Positions 53,406 through 62,812 of a stretch of DNA of 64,000 nt are shown piece by piece (the stretch's first letter is position 1; each line of letters opens with the position of its first letter). This stretch comes from UBA1672 sp050633505 (GTDB lineage: Bacteria > Pseudomonadota > Alphaproteobacteria > Micavibrionales > Micavibrionaceae). Below the pieces are notes generated by a model. That model had not been told where the DNA came from. It did no database searches and was given only the letters and a program-made list of their open reading frames with translations. Where the stretch lies: contig JBOEGQ010000003.1 of assembly GCA_050633505.1 (NCBI GenBank), positions 1 through 64,000 on the forward strand, read 5' to 3'. The position numbers were made by a program, and so were the translations under genes.

Positions 53406-53561
53406 TTTTTTCCTCTTTTGTTTTGGCGAATCTTAATAAAGCAGCCCGTTAAACAGCACCACTAAAGATCCCCGAAGGTTTAAATTATTGCGCACTATAT
53501 CAAGGGATTTTCAGAAAATCTAGCACACATTCAACAGAAACAATTATATTCAGGTTTTATG

Positions 53562-54260
53562 TTATGCTTCTGTATTGATGTTTTGCCCTGGGCCTGAGCG
53601 TGTATCGCTTTCAGGGGCGGTGCCAGTCTCTTTTGCGACACCCACACGCGCGGGACGCATAATACGTCCGTGTAGTGTGTATCCAGGTTCTATAATCTGG
53701 ATAATCGTGCCACTGGCTTTATCGGGGATAGGTGCTTCAAACATCACTTCATGGAAGTTGGGGTCGAATGGTTGATCAAGTGGTTCTAATTTTTCAATAC
53801 CATTTGCCTCAAATCCTCTCAGAAGTTCTCTTTCTGTGGCTTCGATACCATCAGTTAAGTTTTTGATTTCCGGGTGTTGTTCCAGAATTTCGGGGGATAC
53901 GGCATCTAAGGCCCGGCGTAAGTTATCTGCAACAGGCAAAAGTGATTTTGCAAATTTTGAAATTGCGTATTTTGATGCTTCTTCACGGTCTTTTGCTGCG
54001 CGTTTTCGTGCATTCTCTGCTTCGGCAAGGGCGCGAATCATTTGGTCTTTTGTGGCATCCAGTTGTTCTTGAAGACTTTGTATGATTTGTGCATCACCAG
54101 ATGAAGGGGGGGCTATGTCTTCTGCCACGAAGGGCTGGTCTTCATCTATTGGCGAAATTTCATCCGAAAAAGACTGATAGGACACATTATCCTCAAACTG
54201 CTCAGTCTCTTCGATGTTTTGTTTTTCTTCTGGTGTTGTGTTTTCTTCAGACATGCGCAC
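53562..54260 (-). CDS. grpE: Nucleotide exchange factor GrpE
   Basis: 232 residues; GTG at 54260 with aagga five bases upstream, or ATG two codons later. A long acidic disordered N-terminus precedes the coiled-coil (LQEQLDATKDQMIRALAEAE) and the beta wing (FDPNFHEVMFEAPI, GYTLHGRIMRPARVGVAK). It releases ADP from DnaK. The common partner hrcA is not adjacent; instead an exported protein gene lies upstream. Confidence 0.96.
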   Translation of the reverse strand: MRMSEENTTPEEKQNIEETEQFEDNVSYQSFSDEISPIDEDQPFVAEDIAPPSSGDAQIIQSLQEQLDATKDQMIRALAEAENARKRAAKDREEASKYAISKFAKSLLPVADNLRRALDAVSPEILEQHPEIKNLTDGIEATERELLRGFEANGIEKLEPLDQPFDPNFHEVMFEAPIPDKASGTIIQIIEPGYTLHGRIMRPARVGVAKETGTAPESDTRSGPGQNINTEA

Positions 54261-54338
54261 AGATATCCTTATTCTTTAATCGTATGTATTTTGAATGTGT
54301 GCGCGTAATTTATTATGTGTTGCCTGTAAGAGCAAGCG

Positions 54339-55220
54339 CTATTTCCGCACTTCGGGGTGTCCGGGAAGTGTGGCGTACACGTCAATGTTATGTGGCTCTT
54401 CCACAGGCCCGTTTGCGGTATAGACCGTGCGGTATGTAGTGATGTGCCCGACTTTTATGTTCTCACCAACCTCATTAAGTTGCTTGTGTATTACACGTGT
54501 TGGGTCTGTGAAGAAGGCGTAATGTGTTGCGTTATAGGGGAGTTCAAAGTCTTTGAAACGGCGTTCCAGCGGTGTTAAATCTTGTGCTTCTGCAAAATCA
54601 CGGATCAGATCCTGAACATCTTGTCCAAGTTTGGCCGATGGTGCGTGCAATATAACCGTGTTAAAAGGGAAGAACCAGAACGTAACAATGTGCTCTCCAG
54701 CTTCGCTCTTGGTTTTTAATATAATACGATCTCTTGTGATATCGACTTCAGATGTTGCAAACTCACCGTATTTATGACTTTCCAGAGAGATTTTTTTAGT
54801 ACCGTTTTCGATAAGTTCATCACGATCAAGCTCTATATCAAAATATGATTCTAGCTGTTTGTTTTTACAGTCATAGTTAGTGTAGCGTGGTGAACGTTTT
54901 TTAACCTTAATTTCGGAATCACGCACTTCAACTTTCATTCTGTCATTGATTTGCTCCGTCTCCACGCGGGGTTTTGTGATAGTGGCACAGCCGGAGACCT
55001 TGCCGTATGAGGCCAAACGCATGATGAATTTGCTTGGTGAAACGGTTGGGGTGTTTAAAAATTCTATGGTATAAAAGTCACGGCGAAACAGGCTCGTAGA
55101 GTTCTCTTTTACTTGGACTTTCATTGTGTCGCCATCATATTGCGCATATGTCGGTGTTGAGGCAAAAGCGCCCACCAGAATGAATGATGCGATAAACGAC
55201 AGAAGTGATTTCTTTAACAT
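54339..55220 (-). CDS. Exported protein of unknown function
   Basis: 293 residues from the ATG at 55220, chosen because a signal peptide follows (MLKKSLLSFIASFILVGAFA); longer frames start at 55250 and 55283. The mature part is beta-rich and charged (for example FDIELDRDELIENGTKKISL), with two cysteines (GCATITK, YDCKNK). No family recognised. It lies between grpE and rph and is divergent from rph. Confidence 0.6.
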   Translation of the reverse strand: MLKKSLLSFIASFILVGAFASTPTYAQYDGDTMKVQVKENSTSLFRRDFYTIEFLNTPTVSPSKFIMRLASYGKVSGCATITKPRVETEQINDRMKVEVRDSEIKVKKRSPRYTNYDCKNKQLESYFDIELDRDELIENGTKKISLESHKYGEFATSEVDITRDRIILKTKSEAGEHIVTFWFFPFNTVILHAPSAKLGQDVQDLIRDFAEAQDLTPLERRFKDFELPYNATHYAFFTDPTRVIHKQLNEVGENIKVGHITTYRTVYTANGPVEEPHNIDVYATLPGHPEVRK

Positions 55221-55359
55221 AGTATTTAGACCCAAATTACTTAATTCATTCATAACTTTACCGTGGAAATAGAAATGACGCAAAACTTATCTGCTCTTAA
55301 TTGACAATAATTTATAAGTCATTAGAGTGCCGACCTTAAAACACATAAAGGAATTTAGG

Positions 55360-56079
55360 ATGACACGCCCATCAGGACGCGCTTTAGATCAACTAAGAAA
55401 CGTTGAATTTATTACTGGTTTTACAAAACATGCAGAAGGATCGTGCTTGATTAAGTTCGGTGATACGCACGTGTTATGTAATGCCTCGGTTGAAGAGCGT
55501 GTACCAGGATGGATGAAAAACACCGGAAAGGGGTGGGTGACTGCGGAATATGGTATGTTGCCTCGTTCTACACATTCACGAATGGATCGTGAGGCTGCAC
55601 GTGGGAAGCAATCGGGCCGTACACAAGAAATTCAACGCTTAATTGGCCGTGCATTGCGCGCTGTTGTTGATATGGAGAAGCTTGGTGAGCGTCAGGTGCG
55701 TGTAGACTGTGATGTGATACAGGCCGATGGCGGTACGCGTACGGCATCCATTACCGGCGGATATGTTGCCCTTTATATAGCGATGCAGCACCTTGTGAAG
55801 ATCGGGGTGTTGGATGCGGTTCCTATGACAGATAGCGTTTCTGCAATCTCGTGTGGTATTTATAAGGGGAATCCTGTTCTGGATCTTGATTATGATGAGG
55901 ATTCAGATGCGGAAACGGATGCTAACTTCGTTATTACAGGTAAAGGCGGCATTTGTGAAATTCAGGGCACAGCAGAAAAAGAACCGTTTTCTGAAGCAGA
56001 ATTTTTAAAGCTTCTTGAACTTGCAAAACAGGGATGTACGGATTTGACTAACCTTCAGAAAAAAGCATTAGGAGTGTAG
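55360..56079 (+). CDS. rph: Ribonuclease PH
   Basis: 239 residues from the ATG at 55360, with aaagga and a second agg upstream; an ATG at 55327 would add 11 residues not seen in the family. It starts MTRPSGRALDQLRNV and contains HSRMDREAARGKQSGRTQEI and the phosphate/catalytic region VDCDVIQADGGTRTASI. It trims tRNA 3' ends phosphorolytically. First gene of rph-rdgB-hemW. Confidence 0.97.
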   Translation: MTRPSGRALDQLRNVEFITGFTKHAEGSCLIKFGDTHVLCNASVEERVPGWMKNTGKGWVTAEYGMLPRSTHSRMDREAARGKQSGRTQEIQRLIGRALRAVVDMEKLGERQVRVDCDVIQADGGTRTASITGGYVALYIAMQHLVKIGVLDAVPMTDSVSAISCGIYKGNPVLDLDYDEDSDAETDANFVITGKGGICEIQGTAEKEPFSEAEFLKLLELAKQGCTDLTNLQKKALGV

Positions 56080-56082
56080 TGG

Positions 56083-56679
56083 ATGAGGCGTTTTGAAGGT
56101 GATGAGCTGTTAATTGCGACGCATAATCCGGGTAAAGCGCGTGAGATTTCCGCGCTTCTCTCACCTTATGTCGCGAAATTTTCTACTGCGGCGGATCATA
56201 ATTTGCCGGAGCCAGAGGAAACAGGCTCAACATTTTCTGAAAACGCGATATTAAAGGCACAAGCCGCCGCACAAGCCAGTGGTGTGATCTCTTTGGCTGA
56301 TGACAGTGGGCTGGCTGTTGATGCTTTAAACGGTGATCCGGGAATATATTCTGCGCGTTGGGGCGGTGAGAATAAAGACTTTAATCTTGCTATGCGCAAG
56401 GTTCATGAGGCCTTAGGGGATAGCGATAACCGTCAGGCTCATTTTATTTGCGTCTTGGCTCTTGGTTGGCCTGATGGGCATTCTGAGGTTTTCGAAGGAC
56501 ACGTCTATGGGGACATTATTTGGCCTGCGCGTGGTGATCAGGGATTCGGTTATGATCCAATTTTCCAACCACGTGGCTATGATAAAACCTTTGCGGAAAT
56601 AGATCCTTTGGAAAAACAAGCAATGTCACACCGGGCAAAGGCGTTTGAATTTCTTGTTTCCAATTGTTTAAAGGGGTAG
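56083..56679 (+). CDS. rdgB: dITP/XTP pyrophosphatase
   Basis: 198 residues. ATHNPGKAREISALL, ENAILKAQAAAQASG, LADDSGLAVDALNGDPGIYS and GFGYDPIFQP define the HAM1/RdgB family. It hydrolyses ITP, dITP and XTP, keeping deaminated purines out of nucleic acids. Only 3 bases after rph; hemW follows 3 bases later. Confidence 0.97.
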   Translation: MRRFEGDELLIATHNPGKAREISALLSPYVAKFSTAADHNLPEPEETGSTFSENAILKAQAAAQASGVISLADDSGLAVDALNGDPGIYSARWGGENKDFNLAMRKVHEALGDSDNRQAHFICVLALGWPDGHSEVFEGHVYGDIIWPARGDQGFGYDPIFQPRGYDKTFAEIDPLEKQAMSHRAKAFEFLVSNCLKG

Positions 56680-56682
56680 GGC

Positions 56683-57840
56683 GTGTTTCGTTCTAACCAA
56701 ATGGGAATTTATATTCATTGGCCCTTTTGCGCGGCTAAATGCCCGTATTGCGATTTTAACTCACATGTCAGAGAAACATTTGATCAGGAGGAATGGGCAA
56801 AGGCCTATGTTACGGCGTTAGAGCATTATGCCCGTGATGTGCCGGATAAGCAGGTGGTTTCTATTTTCTTTGGTGGTGGCACACCGTCCTTAATGGATGG
56901 AAAAACTGTCGAAACGATTATTGATGCAATCCAACGCCTGTGGTCTATCGCGAATGATCTGGAGGTGACGTTAGAAGCTAACCCGACATCAATAGAAATT
57001 GATAAATTCAAATCCTTTCAGGCCGCCGGGGTCAATCGTATTTCAATCGGTGTGCAGGCTTTCCGTGATAAAGATCTTTCATTCCTTGGTCGAGAGCATG
57101 ATGCGAAAGAGGCGCGTAAGGCGATTGAAATTGCGTCTAACATTTTTGATCGTTTTAGTTTTGACCTCATGTATGGAAGGCCAGAGCAAAGTCTGACAGA
57201 TTGGGAAAGTGAATTGAACGAGGCGATCAATTATGCGCGTGGCCATATGTCCCTGTATCAGTTGACGATTGAACGTAATACGCCTTTTTATATGCGGCAT
57301 TCACGTGGAGAGTTTCTCATTCCGGACGATGTCGAAGGCGCAGAATTTTATCACGTGACACAAGATATCCTTGAAGGGGGCGGATTACCTGCATATGAGG
57401 TGTCCAATCATGCCGCAGAAGGTTTGGAATGTCGGCATAATCTTATTTATTGGCACATGGCGGATTATATCGGTGTGGGTGCGGGGGCGCATGGGCGTTT
57501 TATGTGCGGAGATACGAAATACGCCACACGTGATCATAGTGCGCCTGAAATCTGGTTGAAAAGAGTGTCGGAGCGTGGACATGGTGCGCATGAGCGTGAG
57601 GCGTTATCTTGTGATGATCGCTTCTTTGAATGCCTTATGATGGGATTGAGATTATATCAAGGAATCTCTGTTGCACGATGTGAGGAAATATCAGGGCGGT
57701 CGTTTAAAGATATGATTGATCAGGAACACCTTAAAACCGTGATTAATGAGGGATGGATAGAAAAAGGCGGAGATAATCTCCGCCTGTCTCGTGAAGGAAT
57801 GCTGCGTTTAAACGCAATTATTCCTTATATTATTCGGTAG
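56683..57840 (+). CDS. hemW: Radical SAM haem chaperone HemW
   Basis: 385 residues with a GTG start. The motif FCAAKCPYCDFN holds the CxxxCxxC [4Fe-4S] ligands, and GGGTPSLMD and GVQAFRDKDLSFLGREH are typical of HemW, not of HemN coproporphyrinogen oxidase. It inserts haem into respiratory proteins. Coupled to rdgB by 3 bases. Convergent with the next gene, overlapping it by 11 bases. Confidence 0.94.
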   Translation: MFRSNQMGIYIHWPFCAAKCPYCDFNSHVRETFDQEEWAKAYVTALEHYARDVPDKQVVSIFFGGGTPSLMDGKTVETIIDAIQRLWSIANDLEVTLEANPTSIEIDKFKSFQAAGVNRISIGVQAFRDKDLSFLGREHDAKEARKAIEIASNIFDRFSFDLMYGRPEQSLTDWESELNEAINYARGHMSLYQLTIERNTPFYMRHSRGEFLIPDDVEGAEFYHVTQDILEGGGLPAYEVSNHAAEGLECRHNLIYWHMADYIGVGAGAHGRFMCGDTKYATRDHSAPEIWLKRVSERGHGAHEREALSCDDRFFECLMMGLRLYQGISVARCEEISGRSFKDMIDQEHLKTVINEGWIEKGGDNLRLSREGMLRLNAIIPYIIR

Positions 57841-59380
57841 CAAACAGAACGGCCATCGGGTCTTGTTCGTTCACCAAAACACCGCCTTCAGGTGTTGTCT
57901 TGATGTCAAAGCTATATGCATTTTTACCGTTTTCAGATTTCTTTTTACTTCCAATGGATTTCAATTTTCCAAGGAAGTCTGCAGCATCTGCAGAGCTTTG
58001 TGCAAAGATACTTTCAGATGTACTATGTGTCGTTAACGCAGATTGTAAAGCATCCATGCCTTCGAACAGTACATTTGATGTTGCAGAAAACCCTCCCATC
58101 GCCGCGAGATCCGTTAGAATTGTTCCGTTGACACTAACATTATACATGTCATTGCCGATATAGCTGTCCTCAACGATGACCTTTGTATCCGCTTGTGCAA
58201 GAATACCAGGAAGACGCATCATGAGGCCCAAACCGATCATTTGTGATGTTTCTGGCTTTTCCACGATAGAGCGGATAGATGTATCTGCCAATGTTGCAAG
58301 CGTATTATACGGAATATTTTCTGAACGAATCATGATTTGAGAAATAGATGGCATCATTGCCTCAATTTCATCATCACCAAGTTCTACCGGCATATCACGT
58401 CCTGATGACTTGATATAAATAGCTCCTGTTTCGCTGCCAAGGCCATCTAGGCCAAGTTCAATTGAGGCTGCACCGATTTTAACAGGTTCACTGTTTGGCT
58501 CATCAATATTCAGATTTTTAAGGCTATATCCGAATGAAAAACTTTTCATATCGAAATCATATAGGTCAAAAATCATATCGACCAAGGCTTCTCCATCAAC
58601 GGATGAGGGATTACCTGTTTCATCCATCATGGCCAAGCCTTTAAATGTTTCTGCATGAGACAGAAGCTTTTCCTGATAGGATTTTAGTGTCGGAAGAACA
58701 GCTTCGCCCATGGCGTAGTTGACTTTAAATTCGTCTAAAACGATTTTGCCTTCTTCTTCTGGTGGGCGAATGTCAATATTACTTAGCGTTATGTGGCCTT
58801 TACCAGAGTATTTAGTCGGCTCTTTCTCTTCCATATTTTGATAGAATTGTATGCCACCAAATAACACACCAAGATCTTCACCGTCCAAGGTCGCGGTTAT
58901 ATTGTTTAACTGCATATTGATTTTTGTGAAGTAGCCAAGGCGCTCATCAAGCAAGCCAATCACTTTTTGTTCACCGAAGGTAACATCCAGTTGTTCTGAT
59001 TCTGCACCTTCTGACATTGTAATTTTCGGTGGAATGGCAAGCGTTGTCTTCCATATACCGGGCTTTTCACCGGGCATCGCATTCAATGTAATAACACCAA
59101 TGTCCAATATAAAATTCTGCGCACCTTTTAAATGTTCGGGTGTTGTCAGCTTTATATGTGGGAAAGTGGCTTTATAAAAGCCGTCTTTCTGTTCGACAAC
59201 TAATTCACCTTCGTAAGTTACGCTAACGGAGCCAAATGATTCATTGACTGTTTTTTGGTAATCAAGGTTGTCTTGTAGAATTTGTTTTAATTTTTGCGCG
59301 CCTTCTGCGTTGATTTTCGCGGCATTGACGTGCAACGGATATGTTACCAACAGGCATAAAGTAAGTATAAACCGCAGCAT
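57830..59380 (-). CDS. Periplasmic protein of unknown function (DUF945/DUF2125-like)
   Basis: 516 residues with a signal peptide (LRFILTLCLLVTYPLHVNA). The rest is beta-rich with repeated long amphipathic strands (for example GELVVEQKDGFYKATFPHIK) and few charges clustered. Its size and pattern recall large periplasmic DUF945/DUF2125-type proteins, but I cannot confirm the family. Function unknown. Confidence 0.6.
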   Translation of the reverse strand: MLRFILTLCLLVTYPLHVNAAKINAEGAQKLKQILQDNLDYQKTVNESFGSVSVTYEGELVVEQKDGFYKATFPHIKLTTPEHLKGAQNFILDIGVITLNAMPGEKPGIWKTTLAIPPKITMSEGAESEQLDVTFGEQKVIGLLDERLGYFTKINMQLNNITATLDGEDLGVLFGGIQFYQNMEEKEPTKYSGKGHITLSNIDIRPPEEEGKIVLDEFKVNYAMGEAVLPTLKSYQEKLLSHAETFKGLAMMDETGNPSSVDGEALVDMIFDLYDFDMKSFSFGYSLKNLNIDEPNSEPVKIGAASIELGLDGLGSETGAIYIKSSGRDMPVELGDDEIEAMMPSISQIMIRSENIPYNTLATLADTSIRSIVEKPETSQMIGLGLMMRLPGILAQADTKVIVEDSYIGNDMYNVSVNGTILTDLAAMGGFSATSNVLFEGMDALQSALTTHSTSESIFAQSSADAADFLGKLKSIGSKKKSENGKNAYSFDIKTTPEGGVLVNEQDPMAVLFATE

Positions 59381-59489
59381 ATTTGTCCCTCAGATCTAAA
59401 TAAATTGTTTAATAGCTGCGAATTTATACAAAAAACCTTGCTGAGTCCAAGGATAAACGGCATTAATAGTGCGGTTGTTCAACAAAAAT

Positions 59490-60701
59490 ATGTTTGGGTT
59501 TATGTTAGAGTCAAAAGCATCACAATTTACGTTATCGCCTGAGGGTAAAATTTTATGGCAGGAAAAGCCGAATAATCCGTTACCGGGGCAGGAGGTCGCA
59601 CGTCTTGAAAAAGGGGCGCACATCTTAACGCCGTCTATTTGTATCGTTGAGAATGATACAACACAGGCGCAGGATAAAGAGGCATTACAGGGGCATCTGA
59701 ATATATGGCTTAAATCATATATGAAAGAGGTGGTAGAACCTTTGGTTATGTTGGAAGTGCCAAAGGGTGCGGATGTTAAAGATGATGCCGTATCCAGAAT
59801 TGCTTCAGTGATCTATGATAATTTGGGAATTGTACCACGTGAAGATATCGAAGATATTATTGCAGATCTAACGCCTGAAACGCGTGTTGATTTACGCGCG
59901 AAGAAAATAAGGCTAGGGCCTGTTCTTGCGTTTATCCCATCTTTGAATAAGCCTGCTGCGGTTAGGTTACGCGCGCTCTTATGGTCGTTGTTTCATGATG
60001 TTGCTTTGCCTGCTTTGGTACCTGCGGATGGTATCGTTTCAACACGTATAGAGGATGATGATGCAAATGCGCATTTCTATCGTTCTATCGGTTATCCTCT
60101 TTATGGGGGACGCGCTGTTCGAATAGATATGTTGGATCGTGTTATTTCCTGCGTTTATGATCATGCGGATAAGGGAAAGTTTCAGGCACGCCACGAAATG
60201 GCAGAGTGGTTAGGGTGCACGATTGAGGATTTATATAAAATTCTTGAGGCAATGGGGCACACAAAAGCTTACGATCCTGCGGATAACGTAGAAGATCAGG
60301 ACGGTGGGAATACGTCAGAAGGTGATTCTGCCGATCAAACGAGTGTGTCTCAGGAAAGTGTGTCACAAGAGGCTTCGGAAAAAGCAGAACAAACCGCTGA
60401 ACCTGAGACTGATGATAAGAATGAAAATGTGCAAGACAGGACACGCCCGGAATTGGCAACGTTCCGTCTAAAAAGGGGCAAAGCGTTTGAAAAGTCCGGT
60501 AAGGGCGGTGGACGCAACAAAGCATTTAAAAATTCGGATCAAGGCGACAGGCAAAAGAAAAAGGGGGATTATTCTAAGAATAAGAAGCACAAACCCCATA
60601 AAAAAGGAAAAGGTGATAAAGGCCCTCGCATTATTTCTTTGGAAGCCAAAAAACAGGCAGAAGATTCGCCGTTCGCGATTTTGCAGCAACTGAAAAAATG
60701 A
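59490..60701 (+). CDS. Stand-alone C-terminal part of an alphaproteobacterial helicase-related (SUV3-like) protein
   Basis: 403 residues from the ATG at 59490 (GTG at 59469 and ATG at 59502 also possible; none has a strong Shine-Dalgarno). The stretch LTPETRVDLRAKKIRLGPVL and SLNKPAAVRLRALLWSLFHD matches the C-terminal region of the long helicase-related proteins of alphaproteobacteria. The DExH helicase core that normally precedes it is missing. The tail is acidic (about 280-320), then strongly basic with Lys/Gly/His runs (GDYSKNKKHKPHKKGKGDKG), consistent with RNA binding. Homology by eye, not confirmed. Confidence 0.55.
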   Translation: MFGFMLESKASQFTLSPEGKILWQEKPNNPLPGQEVARLEKGAHILTPSICIVENDTTQAQDKEALQGHLNIWLKSYMKEVVEPLVMLEVPKGADVKDDAVSRIASVIYDNLGIVPREDIEDIIADLTPETRVDLRAKKIRLGPVLAFIPSLNKPAAVRLRALLWSLFHDVALPALVPADGIVSTRIEDDDANAHFYRSIGYPLYGGRAVRIDMLDRVISCVYDHADKGKFQARHEMAEWLGCTIEDLYKILEAMGHTKAYDPADNVEDQDGGNTSEGDSADQTSVSQESVSQEASEKAEQTAEPETDDKNENVQDRTRPELATFRLKRGKAFEKSGKGGGRNKAFKNSDQGDRQKKKGDYSKNKKHKPHKKGKGDKGPRIISLEAKKQAEDSPFAILQQLKK

Positions 60702-60705
60702 GGCC

Positions 60706-61107
60706 ATGATGCAAAAGATAACAGGAAAAGAGTTTCTGCGTATTTGGGGCTGTTTCCTGTTTTTGTCTTTTTCAGTTTTCTGGGTAGGGGACGCTCGGGC
60801 TGCAAATTTTTCAGGTGAATATCTTTATAAAGTTTGCTCTGTGGATGGTAAGGGGAATGAAACTGTTCCAGGTGGGAAAATCGCATGCCAATCCTATATT
60901 TCAGGTGTAATTGATTATCACAATATGCTTCGTGCGATGGACCTTACCTCTGATATGAATTTTTGTATTCCAAAAGGTATCACGCTTAATGAAATACAAT
61001 TACGTGTATTGGTTTATTTAAAAAAGAATCTAAAACTGCATCGAAAATTTGTTGCAGCACCTGCTGTATCAATGGCTCTGTTCTCGTTCTATCCATGTAA
61101 TAAATAA
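60706..61107 (+). CDS. Exported Rap1a/Tai-like immunity-family protein
   Basis: 133 residues with a signal peptide (about 1-33, ending ARAA). The pattern ACQSYISGVIDYHNML, then NFCIPKGITLNEIQLRVLVY, and a final AVSMALFSFYPC fits the Rap1a/Tai domain. The type VI amidase immunity proteins Rap1a/Tai4 belong to it, with four cysteines (C44, C61, C87, C131) for two disulphides. No cognate effector is nearby; many bacteria carry orphan family members. Five bases after the preceding stop. Confidence 0.72.
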   Translation: MMQKITGKEFLRIWGCFLFLSFSVFWVGDARAANFSGEYLYKVCSVDGKGNETVPGGKIACQSYISGVIDYHNMLRAMDLTSDMNFCIPKGITLNEIQLRVLVYLKKNLKLHRKFVAAPAVSMALFSFYPCNK

Positions 61108-61172
61108 AATAGTAATATTTTACGATTACGCTACATCATTATAAGAAGAGGGATAACCTTCAAAGGTAAAAT

Positions 61173-61697
61173 ATGTCAAAGAAAGAGCAACATGTTATTC
61201 GACTGGATCGGGATGAGACCGACCATATTTTACCCAAGGATTTTTATGATATTCTTGTGCACCGTCTGTTACCGGTTATTAGTTTGACCTACGTTGCAAC
61301 GATTATTGGTTTATCTGCCAGTAAGGGTGACCTTATCTATTACATTTTTCAGGATCGAACCGCATATGTGATGTCTTTGTTTGTTGTCCTTTGGGTTTCG
61401 GGGCCTGCGATTATGTGGATTCTCCTCCATGAGAGTATAATGTTCCGCCATGTTGCTGATCTCTGGTATAAGGTTTTGGCTGGTTTAATGGTGCTTACGA
61501 TTGCGTTAAGCTTTCTTTTATTCCCGGAAGGAAGCGTGTACGGCCTGCGGCAATACTTTGTCTTATCAATGCCTGTCTTTATTATTATCTATTATTTTTT
61601 TGTAAAGGGTGGCTTACCATCTGTTGCAGCCTATCCGTTGAATGCGCTGGGGTTTTGTGCGCTTTTATATGGGGCGGCCATGAATATGATATTTTAG
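61173..61697 (+). CDS. Multi-pass inner-membrane protein, unknown
   Basis: 174 residues with about five hydrophobic segments (about 31-50, 65-86, 96-113, 122-140 and 150-170). N-terminus charged and soluble (SKKEQHVIRLDRDETDHILP). Shine-Dalgarno-like aaagg before the ATG. No family recognised. Convergent with the permease gene. Confidence 0.6.
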   Translation: MSKKEQHVIRLDRDETDHILPKDFYDILVHRLLPVISLTYVATIIGLSASKGDLIYYIFQDRTAYVMSLFVVLWVSGPAIMWILLHESIMFRHVADLWYKVLAGLMVLTIALSFLLFPEGSVYGLRQYFVLSMPVFIIIYYFFVKGGLPSVAAYPLNALGFCALLYGAAMNMIF

Positions 61698-61705
61698 GAT
61701 AACGA

Positions 61706-62797
61706 TTAACCGCCACCTGCCACATTCATAATCCACCCGATGAGAAGGACCTGCGGGACAGTAATCAATGGAATGGCAAAGGCGATCATCCATGATTTTG
61801 TGAACTCTCGTACCGCCATAATTTCGGTATAATCCGTTGCAACACCAGCCATTAAGAATGCAAATCCGTTGCCGGGGGCATTTGCGTTTGTGACGATTTC
61901 ACCTGCAATAGGGGCAGAGCCTTCGGAACAAATTTCAACAATAGTTGCAATCAGTAGGGTGATAAACAGCCCCATTGCACTGGGGCCTAGCCATTCGGCG
62001 AACATTTCTGCAGGTACAAATGTACGAAGTGATGCGGCAATGATTGTTCCGAATAAGAGCCATTTGATAATCATCTTTCCGTCTTTCCAGCCAGATTTCA
62101 AAATATCGGCCAGACCATGTTTGGAAAATTTAATGGTTTTGATGAATGCTTTTGCTTCGGCGCGTAAATTGAAATTGTTGTTTTGATCTGCTGCGTGTGG
62201 ATTATCCGGAAATATCCCAGCCTGCGTTAGCTTTTGTAAAATGAAGCCGGATATTAATGCGATAATAACAGATCCCAGAATATAAAGCATGGTCCATTTG
62301 AACCCGATTAACGTAATCAATATAAGGGTAAGTGAAACTGAATTCCACGGGCTTGCAATAAGGAATGTAACAACCTGTGCCAGAGAAACGCCGCGCTCAT
62401 ACAGTTTTGCAGCAACAAGTAAAATGCCATGGCAGCATAAGTCGAGTAAAAGTCCACCAAAAACCGCTCGGAGAAGGCCGGAAAATCTATTGCTAGGCCC
62501 CATGATGGCGGTGAAATAGTCGCGGGGAACCTTGCTCATCATCCCGACGATTACAATACCCAATGCAACCCCCCACCACATTGTGCCAAGTATTTGCAAA
62601 GACGCATGGACGAAATGGTGAAGATAAATCGGTACTTCACCCCCTAAGATAGGGAGAAGTGCATATAGTATAATGGCGATACTGAGTGTTGCTGCACTAA
62701 GAGTTAAAAGGTAATCACGTTTCTTTTTTCTGTGCGTTTTGTGTTCGCCAGGGGATTCTTGCTTTTTCTTTTTGCTACAGCATGTATCTGTGCTCAT
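61706..62797 (-). CDS. YraQ/ArsP-type permease (DUF318)
   Basis: 363 residues with about nine transmembrane helices in two similar halves. LLLDLCCHGILLVAAKLYER and VEICSEGSAPIAGEIVTNAN are the paired signature segments of the permease family that includes ArsP and YraQ. Some members export organoarsenicals; most have no known substrate. The N-terminus has a CC pair and a Lys-rich cytoplasmic stretch (STDTCCSKKKK). Lies 15 bases after the polyprenyl synthase stop. Confidence 0.85.
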   Translation of the reverse strand: MSTDTCCSKKKKQESPGEHKTHRKKKRDYLLTLSAATLSIAIILYALLPILGGEVPIYLHHFVHASLQILGTMWWGVALGIVIVGMMSKVPRDYFTAIMGPSNRFSGLLRAVFGGLLLDLCCHGILLVAAKLYERGVSLAQVVTFLIASPWNSVSLTLILITLIGFKWTMLYILGSVIIALISGFILQKLTQAGIFPDNPHAADQNNNFNLRAEAKAFIKTIKFSKHGLADILKSGWKDGKMIIKWLLFGTIIAASLRTFVPAEMFAEWLGPSAMGLFITLLIATIVEICSEGSAPIAGEIVTNANAPGNGFAFLMAGVATDYTEIMAVREFTKSWMIAFAIPLITVPQVLLIGWIMNVAGGG

Positions 62798-62812
62798 AAC
62801 GTTGAACCGATT

